From Clostridium sp. (GTDB lineage Bacteria > Bacillota > Clostridia > Lachnospirales > Lachnospiraceae): DNA of 64,000 bases. The stretch's first letter is position 1. Each line of letters starts with the position of its first letter. The notes under the pieces are model-generated. The model was given only the letters and a program-made list of their open reading frames with translations. It searched no databases and was not told the origin of the DNA. The position numbers and the translations under genes are program-made. Shown in pieces: positions 52,335 through 60,770 of this stretch. The DNA lies in the NCBI GenBank assembly GCA_023664325.1, contig JAMPFS010000001.1, positions 80,562-144,561 on the forward strand. The letters run 5' to 3'.

Positions 52335-53093
52335 TCACGGCAATAATTTTTTCGTTACATTTGCAGCAAAATCAGCTTCCAGCTGATCCATGATATCCGC
52401 CCGGGCATCTGTCTTCATAGCCCCGAGAATCTCTGCAACCGTATCTAAATTGCCAATCTTTTGCAAGACCGCTGCTGCTTCTGCAGGCTTCATATTTTCG
52501 TAGGTCTTTGCTACCTCCTGCAAATCACTGTCCGCCGACTGTTGTGAAATCACCTGCCGGTAGATGGCTTCTGCATTTGCAGCATCTATGCTTTCATACC
52601 ACTTACTATATGTATCGGCATCCGGAGCATTTTCTCCATAGACTATTTCACGATAAAATTCTTCCTTTTCCGCCTGAAATGCGTTCTGATTCTCCTCAAA
52701 TGCCTTTAAACGCTCAATTTCCTTAGCCAAATCGTCATTGTTTTCTTTTAAGGATTTATTATTTTCACTTAATTTATCATTCTCCTCCTGCAATTTCTCA
52801 ATCATATCCTTTGCCTGGGAGAGCGTTGCAATCTGATTTTCGTCCGGATTCTCCTCCGCTTCTGCCTGTAACTGTTCCTCGGATGGCTTCGGCAAAATTT
52901 TACTGATAACCGGAACATCCTTTAAAATCGGACGTAACACAGAGTTTCCAAAACCTCCAATATCAAACTTAATCAATGCCACAAGAATAGCCAGCCAGAC
53001 AACAATAATTAAAATCACAAAAAAGCCGGATAATAACCTGCTGCCCAAACCTTCTTCATTTCCTTCTTTTTTCTCTTTGTTCTTCTTTGCCAT
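52335..53093 (-). CDS. YlxF/MotE-like flagellar protein with MgtE-N-like domain
   Basis: A 252-residue protein with a membrane segment (about residues 20-43), a coiled coil (about 90-135) and a C-terminal MgtE-N-type helical domain (YENMKPAEAAAVLQKIGNLD, then AEILGAMKTDARADIMDQL). Such proteins lie between fliJ and fliK (ylxF in Bacillus), and relatives (MotE) chaperone the stator protein MotC in other bacteria. Exact function here is inferred from position. Confidence 0.87.
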   Translation of the reverse strand: MAKKNKEKKEGNEEGLGSRLLSGFFVILIIVVWLAILVALIKFDIGGFGNSVLRPILKDVPVISKILPKPSEEQLQAEAEENPDENQIATLSQAKDMIEKLQEENDKLSENNKSLKENNDDLAKEIERLKAFEENQNAFQAEKEEFYREIVYGENAPDADTYSKWYESIDAANAEAIYRQVISQQSADSDLQEVAKTYENMKPAEAAAVLQKIGNLDTVAEILGAMKTDARADIMDQLEADFAANVTKKLLP

Positions 53094-53099
53094 ATCTGC

Positions 53100-53555
53100 T
53101 TATTCCTCCTCTCCATCCCGGTTATTATACTGATAACTGACCAACTGGTCAATTTCCTTTAACTCTTCCTGGTTGAGTTCCTGTAAAAAGACTTCAAACT
53201 GGTTTTCTTTCAGCTTTTCATGAATCTTGCGTTCCTTCATCGCTTCGCTCATCGCATGCATTGCCTGATCTAATTCCTGCTCAATCTCACGGATTTTGAT
53301 TTGCTGCTGCTCAATATATCCATCCATAATCAAAATGGAGTTCTTACACGTCTCGATCTCTAACACATCCAGTTTTTCGGACAAAAGCTTACGATAGGTA
53401 TGAAAATATGCTTCTTTCCTTGCAAGCAGGGCATCTAATTCATCCAATGCTTCATTTAACCTGTTTCGGACTTCCATGTAATGCTGTTTGGCTTGTTCTT
53501 CTAATTTGTACTTAATATCTAAAATACTCTGCATACGATAAATAAACTTTGCCAT
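53100..53555 (-). CDS. fliJ: FliJ, export chaperone-like stalk protein
   Basis: A coiled-coil stalk that joins the FliI ATPase ring to the FlhA gate. The roughly 151-residue protein is almost entirely helical coiled coil (FIYRMQSILDIKYKLEEQAK start, long heptads). The ATG at 53555 is preferred because GGGGAG lies eight bases before it. It follows fliI by about 40 bases. Confidence 0.92.
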   Translation of the reverse strand: MAKFIYRMQSILDIKYKLEEQAKQHYMEVRNRLNEALDELDALLARKEAYFHTYRKLLSEKLDVLEIETCKNSILIMDGYIEQQQIKIREIEQELDQAMHAMSEAMKERKIHEKLKENQFEVFLQELNQEELKEIDQLVSYQYNNRDGEEE

Positions 53556-53594
53556 TGCCACATCTCCCCGTACCCTTTACCTGACTGTATCCTT

Positions 53595-54920
53595 TTAAAC
53601 GCCTGCTGTCTGATCACTCCCAAAAATGCCCATAAGCATGTGAAGCTCATCCTCTAACAGATACTTTGAATCCACATCCTGCTGCAAAAATTCATTGACC
53701 TGCCCAATCTTGGAAATCGCATAATCAATATCCGGATTGGAACCGGAACGATATGCGCCGATATTAATCAAATCCTCTGCCTCATTGTAAGTTGCCAGTA
53801 CATTTTTGAGTTTTCCGGCAGCATCCTTATGTTCTTTGGAGGCAATTCCAGCCATGCATCGGGAAATACTCTGCAATACATCAATTGCGGGATAATGGTT
53901 CTTATGCCCAAGCTTTCTGGACAACATAATATGCCCGTCTAAAATTCCCCTTGCCGTATCGGATATCGGCTCATTAAAATCATCACCATCTACCAAAACA
54001 GCATAAAGCCCTGTAATCGAACCCTGTTCTGAATTGCCGGCTCTCTCTAAAACCTTCGGCAGCTCCGCATAAACAGACGGCGGATAACCTCTTGTAACCG
54101 GCGGTTCCCCCGTGGCAAGCCCGATCTCTCTTTGCGCCATGCAAAAACGTGTCATATTATCCATCATAAGCAGCACGTCTTTGCCCTGATCCCGGAAGTA
54201 TTCTGCAATTGCAGTCGCAGTTTTGGCAGCTTTATTACGAATCAGCGCCGGTTTATCAGATGTAGCAATCACTAAAACCGAACGTTTCATGCCTTCCTCG
54301 CCAAGATCCCGTTCAATAAATTCGCGAACCTCTCTTCCACGCTCCCCAATCAGGGCAATTACATTGACATCTGCCTTCGTATTTCTGGCAAACATGCCCA
54401 GCAAAGTGGATTTTCCCACACCGGATCCTGCAAAAATACCGATACGCTGTCCTTTTCCAACCGTAATCATGCCGTCAACCGCTTTGACGCCTAAGGGCAG
54501 AATATCTGATATCATTTTTCTTTTTAATGCATCCGGGGGAGGCGCTTCAATCGGATAATACTCACTTAAATTCAGTTCTTTTCCGTCAATCGGCCTGCCA
54601 AGACCATCCAAAGAACGTCCAAGCAGCGCTTCACCAACCGGAACCTGTAACGGCTCTTTTGTATTTTCTACGGTAGCGCCAAGCCCGATTCCTTCCACAC
54701 TCTCAAAAGGCATCAGTAAAATCCGGTTATCCTTGAAGCCAACCACCTCTGCCATAACCTGATGCAGACCGTCTTTCGAGGTGATCCTGCATAAATCATT
54801 CAACTTACATGTGGGGCCTACCGATTCCACGGTAAGTCCCACCACCTTCACTACTTTCCCTAATTCCGTTATAAATGTTTTATTTACCAAAGCAAAATAT
54901 GGTTCATAATTAATTTCCAA
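53595..54920 (-). CDS. fliI: FliI, flagellar export ATPase
   Basis: Energises and orders protein export. The 441-residue protein resembles the F1 beta subunit: Walker A GIFAGSGVGKSTLLG (about residue 165), ALIGERGREVREFIE, Walker B DVLLMMDNMTRF, then EPPVTRGYPPSVYAELPKVL. The N-terminal beta domain and C-terminal helical domain are complete. It lies eight bases after fliH. Confidence 0.97.
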   Translation of the reverse strand: MEINYEPYFALVNKTFITELGKVVKVVGLTVESVGPTCKLNDLCRITSKDGLHQVMAEVVGFKDNRILLMPFESVEGIGLGATVENTKEPLQVPVGEALLGRSLDGLGRPIDGKELNLSEYYPIEAPPPDALKRKMISDILPLGVKAVDGMITVGKGQRIGIFAGSGVGKSTLLGMFARNTKADVNVIALIGERGREVREFIERDLGEEGMKRSVLVIATSDKPALIRNKAAKTATAIAEYFRDQGKDVLLMMDNMTRFCMAQREIGLATGEPPVTRGYPPSVYAELPKVLERAGNSEQGSITGLYAVLVDGDDFNEPISDTARGILDGHIMLSRKLGHKNHYPAIDVLQSISRCMAGIASKEHKDAAGKLKNVLATYNEAEDLINIGAYRSGSNPDIDYAISKIGQVNEFLQQDVDSKYLLEDELHMLMGIFGSDQTAGV

Positions 54921-54928
54921 ATCATCAC

Positions 54929-55816
54929 CTATTCCTGAATCAAAAGCTTTAATGCTTTGATTAAATTATGTAACTGTACATCCAGGCTGACATCCACAAT
55001 GCCATTATCTGTATCAATTAAACACTGCATGGCATGCAGCTTTGCATCCTCATAAATCTCCAATTCAATGCCCGGATTCAGCGCGCCATATATCTCATCT
55101 TTTTGTTCCAACAACATTTCATAGTCATCACAGGAGACACGAATAACAAATTTTGTACTGTTATCCAAATCACGCATCGCCATATTAATCATATGAAGCA
55201 ATACATTCCTCTCATTTTCTATTGATACGCCTGTAATGGATGGAATAAGCTGACACAGCAGATCCACCATTTTCTGCTCTGTCTGCGTGACAAATTCCTG
55301 TTCTTTTTCGATTAACAATTGTTCATTTTGGACTGCCTGTGCATCAAGCTGAGCCTTTTTTTCCTCATACTCTGCAATGACCTTGTCACTTCCCTCGGAA
55401 TACCCCGCCTGATATCCTTCCTCATGCGCCTGCTTTTTAATATTCTCAACCTCATCATAAGCGGCAGCTCTCATCTGCTCCGTCTCCTTATGGACTTTGT
55501 TGACAATCTCCTCTGCTTCCTGCTTTGCCGCAAGCACGATTTTCTGTGACTGCCGCAGCGCCTCTTCTTTGGAAAATTCTTCCTCTCCATCTGCTCCCCC
55601 ATCCAATAAGGAGCGAGCTATCTCCGATTCCTCGTCAAGTCCCACATCCCGGATCATTGCAGCCGCCAATGCCTCCTCTGCTGACTCTTCCGGCTCCTTC
55701 GTTTCCTTTAACAGAGAATTTTCAATACTCTCGATAATATGATTTTTATTTGTATCAATTACCAATGCATTATTTTGTGAAAATGCAACAAATCCGGATT
55801 TTATCAGATTAGACAA
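54929..55816 (-). CDS. fliH: FliH, regulator of the export ATPase
   Basis: Binds FliI and links it to the C-ring. The roughly 295-residue protein begins SNLIKSGFVAFSQNN, has an acidic N-terminal third, a long coiled coil with GYQAGYSEGSD, and the conserved C-terminal domain. I place the start at a TTG (55816), eight bases after GGAGGTGA, overlapping the last codons of fliG; upstream in-frame codons only repeat the fliG end in another frame. Confidence 0.9.
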   Translation of the reverse strand: MSNLIKSGFVAFSQNNALVIDTNKNHIIESIENSLLKETKEPEESAEEALAAAMIRDVGLDEESEIARSLLDGGADGEEEFSKEEALRQSQKIVLAAKQEAEEIVNKVHKETEQMRAAAYDEVENIKKQAHEEGYQAGYSEGSDKVIAEYEEKKAQLDAQAVQNEQLLIEKEQEFVTQTEQKMVDLLCQLIPSITGVSIENERNVLLHMINMAMRDLDNSTKFVIRVSCDDYEMLLEQKDEIYGALNPGIELEIYEDAKLHAMQCLIDTDNGIVDVSLDVQLHNLIKALKLLIQE

Positions 55817-56822
55817 TGATCTCGTCACCTCCACCACGGGAAATAACAATTTCACCGGTATCTTCTAATTTACGAATAATATTAACAATCTTCTGCTGTG
55901 CATCTTCCACATCCTTAAGACGTACAGGCCCCATATAATCCATATCTTCTTTGATCATAGCAGCAAGACGGGATGAAAGATTGGAAAAAATACAGTTTTG
56001 CACATCCTCATTGGCATTCTTAAGCGCAATTGCAAGCTCATTATTATCAACTTCACGCAAAACAGTCTGAATTGCACGGTTATCCAGAGTAAGAATATCC
56101 TCAAATACAAACATCTTACGTCTGATTTCATCTGCAAGTTCTGGCTCTTCAACCTCAAGTGTTTCCATAATATGCTTCTCTGTACTACGGTCTACCGTAT
56201 TCAAGACAGCTACAATGGCATCTACTCCACCCACAATCGTATAATCCTGATTGACAAGTGATGAAAGCTTCTTCTCCAATACTTTTTCCACCTCTTTAAT
56301 CACATCCGGACTCGTTCTGTCCATCAAAGCAATACGTTTTGCAACCTCTGCCTGCTTCTCCGGTGGAAGCGAACCCACAACTGCCGCCGCCTGTCCGGAT
56401 GGCAAATATGCTAAAATAAGGGCAATCGTCTGCGGATGCTCATCCTGGATAAAGTTAAGAAGCTGTGACGGATCCGCCTTGCGGACAAACTCAAACGGAC
56501 GAACCTGCAAGGATGCGGTAAGCCTGCCAATAACATCCTTCGCTTTATCCTCACCGAGCGCTTTATCAAGCAGCTCCTTTGCATAACCAATACCACCCTC
56601 TGAAATATACTGCTGGGCAAGACATACTTCATAAAATTCTTCAAGTATGCTTTCCTTTATATCAGGAGGAACACTTCTTGTATTTGCAATCTCCAACGTA
56701 AGGGACTCGATCTCATCTTCTTTTAAATGCTTAAAAATAGATGCAGACTTCTCCGGTCCTAAAGAAATCAGCAATATTGCTGCTTTTTGAATTCCTGAAA
56801 TCTCCTCATCATAGCCTGGCAT
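55809..56822 (-). CDS. fliG: FliG, motor torque protein
   Basis: The C-ring protein that meets the stator. The 337-residue protein has the N-terminal domain (SGIQKAAILLISLGPEKSAS), the middle domain with the EHPQT motif (FIQDEHPQTIALILAYL), and the C-terminal charged helix (FVFEDILTLDNRAIQTVLRE) that interacts with MotA. GGGAGGG precedes the ATG. Only 15 bases separate it from fliF. Confidence 0.97.
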   Translation of the reverse strand: MPGYDEEISGIQKAAILLISLGPEKSASIFKHLKEDEIESLTLEIANTRSVPPDIKESILEEFYEVCLAQQYISEGGIGYAKELLDKALGEDKAKDVIGRLTASLQVRPFEFVRKADPSQLLNFIQDEHPQTIALILAYLPSGQAAAVVGSLPPEKQAEVAKRIALMDRTSPDVIKEVEKVLEKKLSSLVNQDYTIVGGVDAIVAVLNTVDRSTEKHIMETLEVEEPELADEIRRKMFVFEDILTLDNRAIQTVLREVDNNELAIALKNANEDVQNCIFSNLSSRLAAMIKEDMDYMGPVRLKDVEDAQQKIVNIIRKLEDTGEIVISRGGGDEIIV

Positions 56823-56837
56823 ATACAACCCTCCCAA

Positions 56838-58454
56838 TTAATCCCATTCATCATTCAACCAGTTACGAAGCAGCAATGCCACCTGTTCCGGATTCTCATC
56901 CACAAAGCGTTCAATCTGCTGCCTGGTTGCTGACTTATCGCTAAATTCAACATCTTCAAGCGTCTGGTTCTCTTTCGTTGTGGCAAGCAATGCCTCAACA
57001 GAAAGTTCCGGTTCTAATTCGGTAACTTCTACCGGTTTCATACCCTTGAATACTACAAAACATAAAAGCGCAACAATTAAAATCGCCAGTACAAACTGTA
57101 AATAATTGGTTGCCGTATCCACTGCGCTCTGCTCCCGTGGATAGAAAATCGGCACTTCATATGCCTGAATCTGAATCCGGTCTGCGCTGATACCGGTAGC
57201 CTGTTCCACCAACGCATAGGTCTCTTCATCTACCTCAATTGGTCTTCGTTCATCATTTTCCTGCTGGAACGCCTCAAAATTCGTTCCCTTAAGCGCTCCT
57301 GCCTTCTTCATCTGCGCTTCATCATAAATGACATACCGGCTAAGCACTAATGCAACCGAAGAATTCTCCGTATTCACACGTCCGATTGACTTTTTCGTGA
57401 CCGTAGTTGTCTGGCTCGTGCCATATTCTTCTTTGATTACGTTCGCGCTGCTGTTGCCTGCCGTTCCGTTTAGGATATTGTAATCATTCACCGTTCCGTC
57501 ATTGGTATCCGTTCCCGGTATGCCGGTCACGCCATCTACATTCTCTGCGCTGTAAGAGTACCGGCTGCTCATCGGACCGGTATCTTCTTCCGGATCCTCT
57601 GTATACAACCGAATATCCTCAATGCTCTGTTCATCTAAATCAATATCCAAGTTGGCGGCAATCTCCGCATCATTATAGACGCCGGTGCTGATAAAGAGGT
57701 TTCTCACCTGGTCCTTAAAACTTGCCGTCACCTGGTCCTTAATCTTCATCTCTGCCGCTGCCCTGCCCGCTGTGGACGTCGAAGTCTCGCCCCCAAACAG
57801 CAGGTTACCCGCCTGGTCAACAATTCTCACATTGTCCGTGCCGGAATTGCCAATCGTTGTTGCCACAAAATTTGCAATTCCTTCTACCTGAAGTTCGGCA
57901 TCAAAATCCGGCGTTGTCGTCAGCATGACACTGGCTGATGACTCTTTTGTCTCGGATAACAGCGAGTTCGATGAATCCGGCACCGAAATATGCACAGATG
58001 CCTGATTGACGCCATCCATGCTCTGCAAATCTTTCTCTAACTGCCTCTGGTCATAGATAATCTGTTTTTTCTTTCTCTCGGAATCTGTTGTGGACATACT
58101 GTTATCAAATGCATCACTATAACTGGTATCCTTATCCGCTGCAATATTATTCTGTCCTAATACGAGTCTTGCCGCCGATTCATTCTTTTCGTCCACTGAA
58201 AACACAAGCCCATTGCTGGAAACATCATACTTGATCCCCGCCTCTGTCAAAATCTCACTCGCAGAAGCGGCATCCGTTGTATTTTCAAAGGTTACCAACT
58301 GAACATATTTGGTACGGTTTAACAACACAACAAGCGCCACCAGTGTAAAGATCACTGCCGCTGATATGCTTACAATCAATGTCTTTTGTTTACTTGTAAA
58401 CCGATTCCAAAACTCTACAAATTTTGTCTGGATTGCTTTTAATCTGTCTAACAT
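56838..58454 (-). CDS. fliF: FliF, MS-ring protein
   Basis: Forms the membrane ring on which the motor is built. The 538-residue protein has membrane segments near residues 25-44 and 443-463, ring-building motifs between them (NNIAADKDTSYSDAFDNS, IIYDQRQLEKDLQSMDGVNQ), and a C-terminal FliG-binding tail ending LLLRNWLNDEWD. AGGGAAG precedes the ATG. A gap of about 150 bases separates it from fliE; it holds a CCTGTC-TTTT-GACAGG hairpin and no gene. Confidence 0.97.
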   Translation of the reverse strand: MLDRLKAIQTKFVEFWNRFTSKQKTLIVSISAAVIFTLVALVVLLNRTKYVQLVTFENTTDAASASEILTEAGIKYDVSSNGLVFSVDEKNESAARLVLGQNNIAADKDTSYSDAFDNSMSTTDSERKKKQIIYDQRQLEKDLQSMDGVNQASVHISVPDSSNSLLSETKESSASVMLTTTPDFDAELQVEGIANFVATTIGNSGTDNVRIVDQAGNLLFGGETSTSTAGRAAAEMKIKDQVTASFKDQVRNLFISTGVYNDAEIAANLDIDLDEQSIEDIRLYTEDPEEDTGPMSSRYSYSAENVDGVTGIPGTDTNDGTVNDYNILNGTAGNSSANVIKEEYGTSQTTTVTKKSIGRVNTENSSVALVLSRYVIYDEAQMKKAGALKGTNFEAFQQENDERRPIEVDEETYALVEQATGISADRIQIQAYEVPIFYPREQSAVDTATNYLQFVLAILIVALLCFVVFKGMKPVEVTELEPELSVEALLATTKENQTLEDVEFSDKSATRQQIERFVDENPEQVALLLRNWLNDEWD

Positions 58455-58604
58455 AATCTTCCCTAACGAATTGCTTCGTCTATTCCTTATCCATTACTGG
58501 TTTTTTATCTGTTTTCCTGTCAAAAGACAGGGATTTGAATATTCGGTATATACATTCGGCAAATAAATTAAATGCATACATCCTTAAAAATATGTAATTT
58601 ATTA

Positions 58605-58922
58605 CTAGATCTGCATATTCATCAGCTCTTTATAGGCTTCTAATGCCTTATTCGTCACTCTTACCGTATATTGCAGGGCAATATTTGCTTTGTTCTGGGC
58701 AATCGCTAAATCGTGCGTGCTTGTTGCATAACCCAGCGCGAAATTGATTTCCGACTGCTCTGCTGCGTTTTGCAGATCATCTGCATTCTTATACATCTCA
58801 ATTGCGGAACTAAACAGACTGTCGAAAGCAGTTCGATTATCCCGTTCCACCTCCGCTGTATTGTAACGATTAAGCAGCGCGCTCTGTATTGTCTCACTGC
58901 CGTTAATTGCTGAAACCGCCAT
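58605..58922 (-). CDS. fliE: FliE, hook-basal body complex protein
   Basis: A small rod-base protein that joins the MS-ring to the rod. The 105-residue protein has the usual C-terminal signature (NFALGYATSTHDLAIAQNKA, LQYTVRVTNKALEAYKELM). AGGAGAG precedes the ATG. It follows flgC by 14 bases. Confidence 0.95.
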   Translation of the reverse strand: MAVSAINGSETIQSALLNRYNTAEVERDNRTAFDSLFSSAIEMYKNADDLQNAAEQSEINFALGYATSTHDLAIAQNKANIALQYTVRVTNKALEAYKELMNMQI

Positions 58923-58936
58923 TCTATCTCACTCTC

Positions 58937-59383
58937 CTATAATTGAAATAATTCAAGACCCTTTGATGCAATAGCCTTTGATGCATTAAATGCGGTTGCA
59001 TTTGCCTCAAAAGAACGGCTGGCATCAATCAAATTTGTCATTTCTGTCACAGTATTCACATTTGGACGGGTCACATATCCATTCTCATCTGCATCCGGAT
59101 GACTCGGATCATATGCCAGGATTCCTTCCGAATTATCCTCCACAATTGCTGCAATTTTAACACCATTTGCTTTATACGGTGAAAGTTTATTGCTGAGAAC
59201 TGTATCGAAGGACATATTGGAATTTTCCTGAAATACCACGGTCTGTCTTTTATAGACATTACCGTTTTCATCTCTTGTCGTATTCACATTTGCTATATTC
59301 TGCGCAATAATGTCCATCCTTGTCCGCTGTGCCGTCATCCCGGAAGCCGATACATCCATCGCATTAAAAATTCCACTGCTCAT
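58937..59383 (-). CDS. flgC: FlgC, proximal rod protein
   Basis: A rod subunit. The roughly 148-residue protein starts GIFNAMDVSASGMTAQRTRM and has AQNIANVNT near residue 27, the rod-family signature, with the second signature near the end (LIDASRSFEANATAFNASKA). The ATG at 59383 has GGAGG nine bases upstream; a TTG two codons earlier is possible. Confidence 0.96.
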   Translation of the reverse strand: MSSGIFNAMDVSASGMTAQRTRMDIIAQNIANVNTTRDENGNVYKRQTVVFQENSNMSFDTVLSNKLSPYKANGVKIAAIVEDNSEGILAYDPSHPDADENGYVTRPNVNTVTEMTNLIDASRSFEANATAFNASKAIASKGLELFQL

Positions 59384-59410
59384 TCGCAAACACCTCCTAA
59401 ATATCTATCT

Positions 59411-59803
59411 TTATTGAGCTAATACTGTTTTATATCTCGAAAATTCCTGACCAATCTGTTCAATCAATGAATTATAACGGATCTGATTCTGCGCAAGCAT
59501 GGAATTTTCGGTATCAGCATCCACATTATTTCCGTCTAAGCGATAAGAAAGCGTTGAGGAATCCGTATATATGAATCCGCTGAAATCGGAAAGGTGTGTA
59601 TTAATCTCCCCCACTCTTTCATCTAAAGAATTGTCTCCAATCAATGCCTGCTGCAAATAACTTTGAAACGACACATCCTTGCGCTTGTAATTCGGAGTAT
59701 CTGCATTTGCCAAATTATTTGTTATAATCTCATTGCGGGTATTCGCTGCGTCTGCCGCTTTGTCCAACACATTAATATAATTGTAAATATTTGTGTTAAT
59801 CAT
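59411..59803 (-). CDS. flgB: FlgB, proximal rod protein
   Basis: A rod subunit and the first flagellar gene of the cluster. The 130-residue protein has the rod-family block NEIITNNLANADTPNYKRKD and the C-terminal NSMLAQNQIRYNSLIEQI. AAGGAGG precedes the ATG at 59803; a much longer open frame upstream overlaps codY and is not coding. Confidence 0.96.
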   Translation of the reverse strand: MINTNIYNYINVLDKAADAANTRNEIITNNLANADTPNYKRKDVSFQSYLQQALIGDNSLDERVGEINTHLSDFSGFIYTDSSTLSYRLDGNNVDADTENSMLAQNQIRYNSLIEQIGQEFSRYKTVLAQ

Positions 59804-59830
59804 ATGTAACCTCCTTATATATAATTTATT

Positions 59831-59892
59831 CCTTTCTATCCCTGCTATCAAAAAGCAATAGAAAGGACTTATGAGTGTACTCACAAATCCTT
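59831..59892 (-). promoter_or_regulatory. Two partly overlapping hairpins between codY and flgB
   Basis: In transcript sense hairpin A pairs AAGGATTTGTGAGT with ACTCATAAGTCCTT (59863-59892, all pairs possible with two G-U). Hairpin B pairs CCTTTCTAT with ATAGAAAGG (59831-59866). They share CCTT at 59863-59866, so the full stems exclude each other. Hairpin A is followed by only a weak U-run. The arrangement could be a terminator, an attenuator or an mRNA stabiliser controlling flow from codY into the flagellar operon. Confidence 0.5.
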
Positions 59893-59912
59893 TTGCAATT
59901 TCAAAATCCATT

Positions 59913-60683
59913 TTACTTATGTAATTGGCATACTTCATCGAATACCAATTCATTCAAAACCTTAATATACGTTCCCTTCATTCCGGAAGATCTGGTCTCA
60001 ATCACGCCTGCGCTTTCTAATTTGCGAAGCGCATTCACAATAACAGAACGGGTAATGCCTACTCTGTCTGCAATTTTGGATGCCACCAAAATCCCTTCCA
60101 TTCCTGAAAGCTCGTCAAAAACATGGACAACTGCCTCCTGTTCTGAATTTGACAACGTACTAATTGCAGATTTTATAATTGCAATCTTGCGATCCTCTTC
60201 TGCCGACTCTTCATTGACACTGCGCATCATTTCAAGCCCGACAACCGTGGTTCCATATTCACTGAGAATAATATCATCTATGGTATACTGACCGTCTTCC
60301 TTATATATAAAGACAGTGCCAAGACGTTCGCCTGCAATATCAATTGGGGTGATAACTGCCTGATACCTCTCAAGATTATCAAATTCAAAACCCAATGTGG
60401 CAAGATTCACATTCTCTTTGGTGGACAAAACTCCCAAAAAGCGTTCATTCAGCATCGGATCAATAAATCTGCCTACATCCTCAACAATCAGTTCCGTAAT
60501 CTCACAGATATCGGATCGGTTCTGAATCCCTAAAACCTTCCCTTTCCTGCTTATCACAAGAATATCGGATTCCAAAATCTCACTTAATACCTTGCAGATA
60601 TCATTAAAAACAACCTTGTGGGAGCTGTTATTGTGCAAGAGCTGATTAATTTTTCTTGTCTTATCTAATAGCTGGACACTCAT
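59913..60683 (-). CDS. codY: CodY, GTP- and branched-chain-amino-acid-sensing global regulator
   Basis: Represses nutrient-scavenging and, in several Firmicutes, motility genes when GTP and isoleucine are plentiful. The 256-residue protein has the N-terminal GAF effector domain (RKINQLLHNNSSHKVVFNDI start) and a C-terminal winged helix (LVASKIADRVGITRSVIVNA). GGAGGG precedes the ATG. In Bacillus codY also directly precedes the flagellar operon. It has its own promoter. Confidence 0.96.
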   Translation of the reverse strand: MSVQLLDKTRKINQLLHNNSSHKVVFNDICKVLSEILESDILVISRKGKVLGIQNRSDICEITELIVEDVGRFIDPMLNERFLGVLSTKENVNLATLGFEFDNLERYQAVITPIDIAGERLGTVFIYKEDGQYTIDDIILSEYGTTVVGLEMMRSVNEESAEEDRKIAIIKSAISTLSNSEQEAVVHVFDELSGMEGILVASKIADRVGITRSVIVNALRKLESAGVIETRSSGMKGTYIKVLNELVFDEVCQLHK

Positions 60684-60706
60684 AAGCTCCCTCCAATCAC
60701 TTAACA

Positions 60707-60735
60707 ATTCTACCACAATTTGCAGATAATAACAA
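60707..60735 (-). promoter_or_regulatory. Sigma-A promoter of codY
   Basis: TTGTTA (60730-60735), a 17-base spacer and TAGAAT (60707-60712) lie about 25 bases before the codY start. An AATTTTGTAAATTT stretch just upstream matches a CodY box at about 10 of 15 positions, a weak hint of autoregulation. Confidence 0.65.
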
Positions 60736-60770
60736 CAACTTTATCAAATTTACAAAATTATTCCACAACA

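Noticed and set aside
58455..58604. Sigma-28 promoter between fliE and fliF (CCGAATAT-like sequence)
   Set aside because: No TAAA-type -35 sits at the right spacing, and the genes around it are early flagellar genes that would not need sigma-28.
59823..59851. Promoter-like TTGATA-N17-TAAATT just before flgB
   Set aside because: The start site would fall inside the flgB ribosome site, leaving no leader, and the -10 matches only four of six positions.
60735..60765. CodY box upstream of codY
   Set aside because: The best match has five mismatches to the 15-base consensus, too weak to list as a site by itself.
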